Source: Prunella strophiata (Eukaryota > Chordata > Aves > Passeriformes > Prunellidae). From it: DNA of 64,000 bases. The notes under the pieces are model-generated. The model saw nothing but the letters and a program-made list of their open reading frames with translations, made no database searches and was not told where the DNA came from. The DNA lies in contig JAZBQD010000001.1 of the NCBI GenBank assembly GCA_036583965.1, forward strand, positions 14,809,892 to 14,873,891, in the 5' to 3' direction. This document shows positions 13,560 to 25,300 of this stretch, piece by piece; position 1 is the stretch's first letter; each line of letters begins with the position of its first letter. A program made the translations under genes and the position numbers.

Positions 13560-16500
13560 CCCTCTCCCCCTTCACCCAGCTGAACTGTACGTGGATACTG
13601 AATCTCTTTTGTTGGCAGAAATCACAGTAATCTCTAAAGGACGTGCTTTTCCTGCCTTTTCAGGCTACCTCACTGAGGAGAATTCCAAAGATTTCTGGAA
13701 AAGCCTTTTAGTGCAGGCAGCAGAGCTCCCCTCCTCGTACCCCTTCCCCCAGCATCATTATAATTTACAGGATTCATATGACCATGTAAATACCTTGTGA
13801 TTACATGGAAAATACCTCACAAATACATAATAATTACAAGTTCATGCAGATTACTTAGTAAATACACTTGAAGTAAGAAAATAATTCAAAGATTAATTAT
13901 CGTTTAACTCAGAGTATTTAAATTATTTTCTCCCAAAATGTACAAATATATTTGTAGTGACTTCAAGGCTGGCGGAGAAGGGGTTATGATGGTTCTGATC
14001 TGAGAGGAAAAAATGAAATTTGACAGGCATGGATTATTTAAAGCATGCAGACGTGAGCCATATAACCATTACACTTTGATGCAAATCATAGAGGAAAGCA
14101 CAGGAGGGATGGCCTGTACAGAGAAGTAGTGGACAAAGTTAGGATTTCCTGAAATTTAAACAAGTAATCATTTAATGGCAGTGCAGCATTACATTTCTTG
14201 TTGCATGCATTAATGTCAGCAACTGGGACAAACATTTTGACAATTCTATTAAAATGCTTCGCCATTCCCTATCTAACACCTGTTAGCTCTAATTTTCTTT
14301 CCTGAGACGTACATCAGTAGACAGTGCAGATTCCAAATCATTTATCACTTTTAAAGTGCTTCCATATGAGCTTTTTGGGGGGCTTATCTTGGCCTTAGGA
14401 AAACCTTCTCTGATGTATTAAAATTCAGTACTTAGAGAGGGAAAAAAAAAGTGTAGACATCAGTGTTTCATAGCATTCATGTCTGGTAATTATTAGCCTA
14501 AATTATGGCTCGCACATGACTTGACAAAGTGGACCATGCATTTAAAAAAGCTGCTCACTAGACATGCACTGCTCAATATGTTCCAAGTTATTGAGATGTC
14601 AGTCAGTAATCATAAAGCAAACACCCCTCACTGAAAGGACCCTGCTAAGAGGGCTATGAGGCCTGGGGGACTACCTAAAAATGTCAGAAATGTTACAGTC
14701 TAAATGAATGACATCAGCAAGAAAACGTGTTTAAAAACATGTGCAATTACCTAATACAATAAAATGAAAATCCTGGAACATGACAGACACGAGGAGCAGT
14801 GCTTGGGCAAGGAGCATTTAAAAACAAAACAAAATCCTTTGCTCTGGAATGAGAAAACCATCATATAAATATGAAAACCATGAAAAAATGATCACATTGG
14901 TGTTTTTGCAGCTACACATTGCAGAAAGGGGAAGAAACATGTTATATTCTTTATCTGCTGGTACATAATAGACTTGCTTATCATTATGTATGTTAAATCG
15001 CTCCCTGTGTTGCTCCTATCATGCAAAACAAGGTGTTCTGTGAATTAATGCAGTGTTGGTAATCTCTCACCTTTTACAATGCTGACCACAAGTTAATCAG
15101 CTTGCAGGGAGATGAATGCTATGTACAGTATTTTAGAAGTACTTGCCTTTGCAATGCAATATCCTTTATGAAAGATAAGGCCTAACCTATTCCCACTAAA
15201 GTGTGTGGGAATTTTGCTGATGATTGGGGTGGGTAAAATAATGGGTCCAACATGCTGGGTTTACACTCTGCTGCAACAGTGCAAGGGGATGTGACAGAAG
15301 GTGATGTCTGGGGAAGCAAACACGGGTGCTGCAGCCTGCACCCTCTGAAATTTTTCAAACACAAATTCTGCTTTTATCACCTGGACTGCGCACACGAGGC
15401 AGCCACTAAAAACTTCTGCCCACCCTTTGAAAAATTTGGCTTCATCCCTTTGCACTTTTTGAAGGCAGGTGCAGAATGCACAGCAACAAAACCCAGCAAA
15501 CAAAGGCAGCTGGCAGCCAGCAGGACTGTGTACATCTGTGGGCAGTTTAAAAATGTCCATCAGTGCATGGAGACGCACCTTTACTTTCACACGTCTGCTG
15601 TTTACTAAATAACATTTCAGCACAGTTTTCATCTTATAAGGAAAGTGTTTGAAACTTGGAATAAGTGCACTTAATTAAAGGAAGGCTGTGAAAATGTGCA
15701 CTAATCTGATATGACTAATAGCAAAGTGCATGAAATTGCTAATTAGAATTTCATTAAAGGTGCTGCTTTATCAGACTGCGAATATCACAACCTTTAAAAT
15801 TCTTTCAGGAAAGCTTAATTCCTTTTCAAACAGAAATATTCTTTAAAGACATTTGATTTGTTCTGAAGGAATTTGTAGCTTAGGCTGAAACATAAAATGT
15901 TGCCAGTATTCCACGGGAGTAATATTTGAATAAAAATATGTATCAGGTACTTTCTTTCATCAGGCAGATGAATAATTTTTTTTTGAAAATATTATTGTTC
16001 AAATAACACAATCAGCTAAGAAAAATAAGTTTAATCTTCAGATTATTTCAAACATAATTTGTTTTTATGCCTATACCGTAATATTTGATATGCTTTTGCT
16101 TTAAAGGAGGACAGAAATGAAAAGCTTGCTTCAAAAGTAATGTATGAACAATAAAATATACAGCTATGAATATAATTTTATAAAAATACATGAGGTTTTG
16201 GATGTCCAGAAAGAGAAAATTAATTGTCTACCTTGACTTTTAAAAATACATCAAAAACTAGAATTCTTTGTGAAATGTCTTTTAACATCTCAAACAGAAA
16301 TAATAATGAAAAAAATCTGTATTTTTAAGGTGTTGTTGGAGAAAACCTCACACTTTGCACAAATTTCTTAGTAACGTTTTAATTCATTTTACCTCTTTTT
16401 TTTCTCCCTTGCTGAGACTTACTGCTTTTTTATTTCATTTTTTGCTGCTTGCCTCTCTTATCCGACAGCAGAGTTCCTCTCCCTGGATTTGCTGTTAATT

Positions 16501-17900
16501 TTGGAAGCACATTCTGCCATCAGCAATTTTATTTGCACCTGAACAACTCCCTTTAGCCCTGGCATCCCCTGATTGTGAGTGATGGGGCAGTTCCAGGCTT
16601 TGGAAATCACCTGGATTTCAGGTTCCCTATTTCTGGAGGAGCAGCTATGCCCCATCAGCTTTTGCCCCTGACTCTTAGGAAATGCCTTCTCCACTATTCC
16701 CTGCTCCTTCCTCTCCCAGAGCAGGATCTCCGTGGCAGAAAGGGCTTTCTCTCATCAGCTTTCCAGTGAATTCATCCTCACAGAGGGTGCTTTTGACAAA
16801 ATTCTCACTTATTTGTGTGTCACACTGTGATTTTTGGTTCAGCAACCACCAGGTTTGCTTGCATAAGCAGAGAAGGGTTGGGACTTAAATAGGTAACAGC
16901 AAAATGAAAGATCTTGAAGCAGCTGAAGTTTGTGTATTAAAAAAAAATATCCATCACGGCTCTCCATCTGTGGGCTGCAATTATTGTTGTTAATATTAGT
17001 GAAAAAAAAAAAAAAGATGTAGTTTTGCTGGAATTAAGTATTCAGAGCACATTTTTAGAAAGTCAAATTAAAAACTAATCAATGCAAATTTACATGACAA
17101 AAAGATTCTTGGAAATGGATAAAGAGTGAACAGAAGAATCTTTACTTACGAGATAGTATATTATTACTTTGAGCATTTTTAAAAATCACATGTCAATTAC
17201 AGTTTGGTGTGATTTCAGCTCTTGTTATAGGTATTTTCATGCCAGTAGGTATTTTATCAGTTGGACAAAGCAACACATAAAAGTCATTTCAGCTTTCTTC
17301 ATAAATATGCCAACTTTCTTTATGCACATTTGCTTTCTACAATAAATACATTGATAAAAAAATCAGTCTAGACTCAAATAAATGAAAATTATGCTTATTA
17401 AATCTAATGTCTGGTGTCAAAAGTGAGGTGTCAATCTTACCTATCTTACTTCTAAGCAAGGCAAACAAAGCTGCTAATTATAATATTTAAGTTTAAATAT
17501 AGAATTATTGTTCAAATACGGGAAACAATGGTGTGGTTGTTCTTTCTACAGCTATATGATTAAGACTACTTATGTCTCATTTTATGCAAAATAAATGACA
17601 CATGATTGTGATTTAATTCATGTTAAGTAAAAGTCTACAGGGATTTATGACAAAAAAAAAAAAAAAAGAAAGCAATAACAATCCATACCTTGTTACTTGT
17701 CAATAACTGCATTCAGAACAGTGGGGAACTGGGAAAAATAAGTAATTGCTTGGAAGGAAAAAACCAAAGGAGTAGCATGCAATAATTTACACCACATTAA
17801 TCTAAGGCTGCTGGTTGTAACACAGTGAGTGTTATAAATTAATGCAGTTCTGTGCTATCCTGCTGTACTTTATTGTCCCTTTCCTGATGCCACCACTCCC
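13560..17900. other. Transposon-free AT-rich stretch, candidate conserved non-coding cluster
   Basis: Over more than 4 kb I recognise no transposon. The sequence is dense in TAAT/ATTA homeodomain cores, for example around 15660-15760 and 17460-17640. It contains A runs at 17002-17015 and 17652-17667. Overlapping open frames on opposite strands (15252-15608 plus, 15632-15261 minus) have no known similarity. The composition resembles developmental enhancer deserts in vertebrates. Conservation is inferred and not shown by the sequence alone. Confidence 0.4.
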
Positions 17901-17918
17901 AGGCTGGAGGTGCCTCAA

Positions 17919-17990
17919 TCCCCGGCGCCGAGATTAGCGCGCTCCGTAAGCACGGGGCAGCGCTCAGTAAAGTGTTTGCTGAGCAAAGAT
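17919..17990. promoter_or_regulatory. CpG cluster with adjoining palindrome, candidate regulatory element
   Basis: About eight CpG dinucleotides fall within 17919-17966 in a window that is otherwise strongly CpG-poor. Just downstream, 17975-17987 is the perfect odd palindrome TTTGCTGAGCAAA. It overlaps a forkhead-like TGTTTGC and an AGCAAAG nuclear-receptor-like half-site. Retained CpGs suggest germline hypomethylation or selection. No gene start is visible, so an enhancer is more likely than a promoter. The call is inferential. Confidence 0.35.
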
Positions 17991-18611
17991 AAGGCACTGA
18001 CATTTACAATTTCCTCCTTCACAAATCATAGGATGGATATGTTTTGGTGTGCAGAGGAAAACAAACCCCTGGTCCTCCTCTCTTCCTGGCGTGGGTGGCT
18101 TCCAGCTGGGGCAGGCTGGATTTGGGGTCTGGTCTCCGGCATGATCCCAACTCTCCAATATGGGCAGGGGATGTCCCAGCACCCTCTGGGTTTGGCCATA
18201 AAATGTGACAGAAAAAGTAATCAGGAAAGTCTTAATGTGTCAATTCTAAGTCCTGATGCTTCTTGGTGGCAGAGGGGCAGCTGTCACCAGCACACCCTGG
18301 GGGCCCATGGGACCAGCCCCAAGCACCTGGCCTGGCACAGCCCATGGAAATGCAAACCTCTGATATTTTGGGGTGAGACTAAAAGCCATATAACTGCCTG
18401 GCTGGATTGCTCAGCCTGCGTTGGTTATGAAGGATGATGTGAGGCTGTTCCCAGCTTTAAAAGGGGAATTTGTTTGAAGGTTGACTTTAGTGGGTTGTAG
18501 GTGCAGAAAAGGAGCTGAATCTGGCTCGGGGTAAAGAAGCCGGATTTGTTTGCAGGATTTACAGAGTTTGCACTGGTCTGACAGAAAGTTGTCTCCTTTG
18601 CACACAGGTCC
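17991..18611. other. Non-coding stretch
   Basis: The 175-codon open frame covering 17910-18437 starts with GTG and shows no known domain. A chance origin is most likely. Nothing else is recognised. Confidence 0.5.
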
Positions 18612-18728
18612 TCTGCAGAGCAAGGAGTTGAACTTGATGATCCTTGTGGGTTCCTTTCAACTCAACATGTGATTCCGTGATTCTGTGATTCTGTGATTCT
18701 GTGGTTCTGTGGTTCTGTGGATCTGTGA
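18612..18728 (+). mobile_element. CR1 LINE 3' end with expanded octamer tail
   Basis: The phrase GAACTTGATGATCCTTGTGG, followed by a TTCCTTTCAACTCAAC stretch, matches the 3' UTR of a second CR1 subfamily type. It runs into about six imperfect copies of the CR1 terminal octamer from 18670 to 18728, drifting from GATTCTGT to GGTTCTGT. The element is 5'-truncated within the 3' UTR. The tail is longer than the two to four units usual for CR1, so it seems to have expanded as a microsatellite. Confidence 0.85.
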
Positions 18729-18979
18729 ATGTGCACACTCGTGGCCAGTGTGCCACCTTCCACAGCTCTGTACAGCTCCCCTCAGCAATGCTGAGGAATT
18801 TTGCCCCTTTGCCACTGTTCTTCACTGTTTGGCTTGACTGAAAAATATCAATCACAAAGAAAAGCATCTGGTTTTGCCAGGAAGAACTTTTTTATTACCC
18901 ACCTCCTGTTCACTAGACTTTGCTGGGACCCAGTAGATCATTGTGTGGAAGCCATGATCCTCAAGGGACATGCAGATAT
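18729..18979. other. Spacer between two opposed CR1 fragments
   Basis: About 250 bp of unrecognised sequence separates a plus-strand CR1 end from a minus-strand CR1 body. It may hold decayed 3' sequence of the second element, but similarity is too weak to call. Confidence 0.4.
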
Positions 18980-19387
18980 TAAAAATTACCTATTTCTTCC
19001 TTCTAAACCTCCTCTCCTTCAGTGTAAACCCTTTCCCTTATGCCCTCTCACTACTGGCTCTTGCAAAAATCTCTCTCCACCTTTCTTGCAGGCTTCCTAC
19101 AGCTACTGGAAGGCCATTAGATTATCCTGGAGATTTCTCTTTTCCAGGATGAAAAATCCCAATTTTCTCAGCCTTTCCTCACAGGGATGTGCTCCATCCC
19201 TCTGATCATCTTGGCAGCCTCCTGTGGACTCAGTGCACCAGGTCTGTGTCCTTCCTGTGCTGATGACCACCAAAGCTGGGCACAGAATTCCAGGTGGGCT
19301 CTGCCTTGACCTGCTGCCCAAGGTGCTTTGGGTGCAGCCCAGTGTCAGCTCCTGTCCAGTCTCTCATCCACCTTCCAAAAGACTGAT
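18980..19387 (-). mobile_element. CR1 LINE ORF2 C-terminal fragment, antisense
   Basis: The plus strand carries the familiar reverse complement of the CR1 ORF2 3' region. Examples are the CTTTCCTCACAGGGATGTGC phrase, then CTGATCATCTTGGCAGCCTC, then ATTCCAGGTGGGCTCTGCC. On the minus strand the peptide LRKLGFFILEKRNLQDNL corresponds to the conserved CR1 motif around SLEKRRLRGDL. An apparent internal deletion lies near 19345, where the sequence jumps to the more 5' CR1 phrase CTCTCATCCACC. The copy is fragmentary, old and non-functional. The left edge, around the CTTCAGTGTAAACC phrase, is approximate. Confidence 0.85.
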
Positions 19388-22300
19388 AGATTTCTTTCCT
19401 GTGCTTCACTAAATGACCAGTCAGAAAAGATCAGAGATTTCTCATTCTTCCCTGTGGTGGCAGAAGCACTAAATCTGCTAATTATGTTTACAGTGAGGCC
19501 AATAATCCTACATTTTTTTGTTAGAAGTGATGGCCAGTAGCACAGAGCAAGAGAAAGTGAGAAAGGAGAAATAAGCAGGAACTGCATAAGCTTTGTGAGG
19601 CCTTATGGGTTACTCTTAATTTCCTTTGTTTTTGACTTTATCTTATTTTCTTTTTTCAGCCTTCCTCTGTGAATCTTGTCCTTAGATTTACTCCTTTGTC
19701 TCTTCTCTCTTTGTGTTTCTTTCCTTCTTTCTTTTATGCTCTTCCCCAGGCCATCTAATTTATTGCCCACGACCTTCAGGCCTGATGGTTTCCTCCTGTG
19801 CAAATCCAACATGCTTTGTACCTTCTTCTTCCTTAGTCCTTGCCACATGCAAGACTTTGCCACTCTTTTCCTCACATAATCTCACTGCACAAATACTTGT
19901 AAAAATATTGGTGCTGCTTAAATTCAGTGAATGAGTCCCTTCCTCTGTCACCCTTGGACATCTCAAGACAAACCTCTTTTACTAGGTTGTGGGTAAAAAG
20001 TAAAGCAGTCTGGTGTTTTTGGAAGAAAAACTAAGAGAAGAAAACTTATTTTCCCCACCTTTTGTTGCATATGACTTGAAACTCCAGCTCTGCACACAAA
20101 TTGCCAGATTCTGAATTGTTTCATCCTAACCTTTGTGGGTAATCCTGCCAGCCTGACTAATCAACTGGAGATCATACAATATTAGACATAATACTGCAAA
20201 GTGCTGCTTTATAATTCACATGACAAGCTCCTAAATAATTCAGTAGAAATAGCAAACACATCCTGCTCCTCAGTGATGGGAACTTGTTTAGATCAACATG
20301 TGCCACAGCTCCAGGATCTCCCACGCTTCAGGAAGCCCACAAAGTTAATTTCTGGGTTCTGGCAGCAGGAAGAATGCTGGGAGTAGGGAAGATCTATTTC
20401 AGTCTTTTGGGCATTTGAAAACATCCTCCACCCATTTTGCCCTTGCTTGTACAACACCAGGTACAGCAGGAGAAGGGAAATCACATGGTGAGACAGCAAC
20501 CAGGGCTGGCACCACCCCTGCACTGGATTCATTTGTGAATTCAAATAAAGGCTTCAATGCCAATTGTTTTGCCTGTTAGATTTATGTACCATGCCATACA
20601 TGTTTATACAGATTGTAAAAGTCTAATAAGAACAATCAAGCAATTACATAATTTTGCACTGCCTATGGAATGCTCATGGAAAAGTATTCACCCTGTGGTC
20701 CCTCCCATCTTTGCAATGGAGGTGCTTTGAAGGCTATAAATAGACAAGAAGCCTCAGAGTAAATTAGCAACACTATAATTTCCATTAGACACCTGCCTTG
20801 TAGTATGGAGGTGCCCAGGTGCTCTTTGTGCTTGTACATACATATTTAAAACCAATGTTTTGGTTTCTAAATACCCCAAACACTCTTCTGTTTGTAATAT
20901 TCATTTTCTGGCTGTTTTCAGCTACATAATGATTTCAAATAGTCCTAAGAAAAAAAAAGAAAAGAGGGTGAATAAGTCTTTAAAATAATTTGAGATGAAG
21001 TTCTATCCAGGAATTCCTGGTCTGATCCAAACCTCCTTGAAGTAATTTAAGAGTTTTGAAGACACTTTTGTGGTCTTTGGCTCATGTGTATAGCTCTATT
21101 AATTCTGCATATTAAGGACCACCCAGTTTCCAGCTGGTGTCTCAGCTTCAGTGGAATAATTCTAGCTGAAGATCTTATTCAGAGACAAATATATAAGAAA
21201 GTGAAATTATTCAGCTGTATAAATCAGTAAATACTTCTGTTACCCTGAAACGTGTGTTAATAACAGCATCAACTCATCAAAGAGATTTCAGATACAAATA
21301 ACAGTTGCATTCAACAGAGTTATAAATGATGCAACACTCAGTTACTTTTCAGAAATCAGCTACTGTAAAAAGCAAATATTTTAAATAGAGAAAGTATCCC
21401 TTTTCCCTACTCTAGACACATCACAGACTCACAGTTCCATTTTTGCAGGATTTTATCTCTTCATTAGCCACTACAACAGTGGGCAGTGTTGCATCAATAT
21501 TACAAACACATTTCCCAGGCAGAGCTGATATTCTTTGGAGTCAGTTCCACACATCTGAGGTGCGTGAAAAACACTAAATTGCATTTGATAGCTCCCAAAT
21601 TGACTTGTTTCATTTAATGAAAAAAAAAACCCACAAGACTTTTGGAGTAAGCCTGTTCACCAAAACAGTATGAAGCCTCTTTTGTGTGCATGTGTGTGTA
21701 TAAATACACATGTATGAATATGCATTTATATATATATACACACATCTGGCTAAGTATGATGTATATGATGAGCAAAATGCTCTATTTTGCTCTCAAAGAT
21801 GCTAAATATGGAAATTGTGAAAGGCTGGCTGAATTTTTCAATTCTCTTCCAAAGATGGGACCAGCACATTCTGCTACTTCTGGTACTTTGGAAAACAGGA
21901 GTTTTGCATCACAGCACGAGACTGAGTGCAGTGTTTCTTACAACTCCAATTAAACAAAAATATAATATTTTTCCAATGCCTGCAAGTGTGTGTGAACCCA
22001 TGGGGCCTTTCTGATTGCTAGAAACAGAAATATAGAAATGTTGTGCTGTATCATCAGGCATTGAATAAAATGCACACAAAGGTGCAGGCTCCCCATCAGC
22101 TATCTCCCAAGCCTTTTGACACATCAATCTAACATGAATTTTACTAATTGAAATCTTTTCACACAGGCATTGTAATTGAAAGGTACTATAATAATGATCT
22201 TTTTGGAAATATCCCTTAAAAAAAATAAAATCAAAATTCATCAAGTACTTTCATGGCCTCGAGTGGGTACTTGAGAATTGAACAGCAGATGTAACATTTA

Positions 22301-25300
22301 GTCCTGAAGTGCCTCTCACAGGCACTGGACATGTATGAAATGGGTAAAATGTATAATAAACCCTCTCTATCAGTGGGTCACTAAGGGGTTTAAGACTTTG
22401 GCTTCCAACCTTTATTCTGTTCAAAAGGTAGGTGAAGAGGTAAAATCTTGAATGTTTCCTTCCACAGGTTTTTTTTCCCACTGCAAATATACTTTAAAAA
22501 AATAAAATAAAAAAATCATCACCATGCATTCGCTGCAATCATGTTTGATGTGTCCTGAAGAATTTGACTGTGCATATCTTGCTGGAGGAAACATGTGTGT
22601 TATTTATCAGATAGGCTTGTCTTCTTTCCAGGACTGCCAAGGATAATGTTATGCAATGTTACAGGATGAGATGACAGATTACTGGGTTCCATGCCAGTAA
22701 ATGATCTCTGATAATGCTGGGAACTAAATATAAAATCAGGAACTGGAGAGATGCAAGAAGTTATGTCTCTTTTGGGCTGTTTCATAGTTTACTAGAGAAT
22801 AGAGAGCTCTGAAATGTGGACTTTAGGAACCTTGGCCTGTGGAATCTAAAATATTAGGCACCCAGCAGAGGTTTTATACAGTAGTTTCCCCTAATCTCAG
22901 AAACATCTGTTCATTTTTAGAAGTAAATCTGTATACAGTTTACGTTTCAAGGAGGGTCAGATTCCATTCTTCAATTTCCTTTTTGTGTGTGTGTGCCTGT
23001 GTATCATTTATTGTGTTTGCAATCAGTGTGGGGTTTATCCCTGCTTTCTTCTTCCTCCTGGTGTTGCCTATCCCCTTGAAATAAAGCTGGCTCATTTTCC
23101 AATCAAGTAATGTGTAAATAAAAATGATTCCACAAGTGTCAGCCTGTGATATTCCCTCTTTGTGAAAACTGGGAGCACCCTAAGCAATGCAAAAAATAAA
23201 ATACCTTCTGGAGACATGGGAAGGGATTTTCCTTGTACTCAGAAGCTGCAGGACTTCCAGAGCACGTCAGCCAATTGATTACCCATTCAGTCTACCCTGT
23301 TTCCTTTCATAGAACAAATAAGATTTATGACAATTTAGAGATGAGATGAAGTTTTGAAGCTTCATTTGATTTTTCGGCTTCAAAGAAGGAAGGCCTCCAG
23401 AACAGAGGCACTGGGTTCTTACCACACAGAATTGATTTTTCTGGAGGCAGCTCTTCCATTCACCAACTTGACTGGAGGCCCTTTTTGTAGGAATGCCTTC
23501 CCAGTAATTCAAGGGCTGGCAGTGAGCACAAGGGATGCTCCCTCCTAAGTTTCTTTCCATTCTCTTAACGTTGGTGTTGGTGTCCAGATTGCCCAAGGCA
23601 CGGAGGATTTGTTTTTAAACAAATTTTCAAAGCAGTCAGTCTGGTTTGGTGATAGCTGTAGAAGGGTTGTCAGCTTAAGCTGCAACAAACAATAGGAAAT
23701 GCTGGACAATCATGTATTCCCCTGGTAATCAAAATGCATTTTCCTTGTGGTAACACAGGAGCTCAACTCAGCAGGGGGAAAAGACCAACCTGCTTACACA
23801 GGCTTTTGGGGTTTAGAGCCCATAATGAGTGATGCTGTAGGATTGTGCTGCTGCAGGTACCCAGAGCCTGTGGGTAGAGCTAGAAAGCATCCCCAGTATG
23901 TAAAAACAGGAAAAATAAATTAAAATAAATCTTTGAATGAGAAATAATTTCAGTAGTTTTGGCCTTTTAAATTTTTGCTTGATTGGTACATTTGGATGAG
24001 TCCATTGGCATGGAAGTTAATGGCTTCATGAAGAATTAAGGACATGGAATTTTGAACAGAAAAGGCAAAGCACTAAACTAGGCTACTGTGTGCCTCTGCT
24101 GAGGAGAGCTGACCTTTGCTGTTAAGCAAACAGACTGCTGAATTATGGTTCTTACTGGTGTTGGAGGTTTTATTCCTCTTTACAAATTTTTGGCTGGAGC
24201 TTCTAAATCCCTATGGTCTGACCCAAATGGGGTCGTTTTTGGGGCCCTTTTGGGGCTGGGGCAGATGCAGCTGATTTTGGTCATCTCTGCTGTGTTTGGC
24301 CCTGCAAGCCAAGCCTGTGTGCATGCAAACACCCTGAAAGTGTGTCAGGACTGGCTTTGCAGCTCCAAGACCCTTGACCACAAGGGACCCAAGCCCATCC
24401 TCTCCTGACTCAGCCAGTGCATTCCAGCTGTGAATCCACATGCTCCTTGCAGCAGAGCCCTGACAGATCTGAAAGATGCTGTATCTGATAGCAGGGAGAT
24501 GTACAAGTAGGTATAACCTTCTAACTCCTGGCATTTTAAACCACTCTGCCTTTCTTGTTCTTCCAGCAGCCTCCTTGTTGAACAATATCAGGCAAAGGAC
24601 AGAGATTGTAAAACTTTGCCTGCAGGAACTTTAGAGATGTAGGAACAAATGCTAAGAATGCTCAGGCTTTTGGAAATGGCCCGAGGTCCTTCAGGACTTG
24701 AACATTTCTCCCCAGAAGTTTTTGGAGAGAAGACAAAAATATTTGGCAGTATTGAATGAGTCAGATAGTGCAAGGCAATCCAGAAAGATGAGTGTTGATT
24801 TACCTGTTTCTCCCCGAAGAGAAGGAGGGGACACGCAGGGGAAATGTTTTCCTTGATCAAAGGCCATGGTGAATGACTGCAGTAAAATGTATCAACTTTC
24901 ATGCTCCATTTAGCTACTGCAATGGCTAATGAGAAATGTAGAAGTTTGGTAGTTCTTTGACAGCTCTGGGAGCTTGGAATCAGGTTCATGAGGAACCATT
25001 GCAATGTTAATCAGAAATTGTTAACTTATAAAGACTTTATCTGAAGAGATTTTTTCCTCTGTTGTTTGGACTATTGCCTATTTTAGAGCAGATAACTGAT
25101 TCCATCTTGCAAGAAGATGTTCCTAGCAGAGGTTTCAGTGATAAATCTTTTATGTCATGTCGGAAAAAGGAAAAACAGAGTCCTGTTTGTATTCTATGTT
25201 TTCTGACTAAATGAAGATATTTTCTGTCTCATCCCCACTTGTCCCATAGTGATAAACTCTTTCTGGATACAGAGGAGCTTCTCTGTTAACTAAGATCAGG

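Noticed and set aside
17910..18437. 175-codon plus-strand frame
   Set aside because: Starts with GTG, has no known domain and crosses the CpG cluster, which explains the fewer stops at its start.
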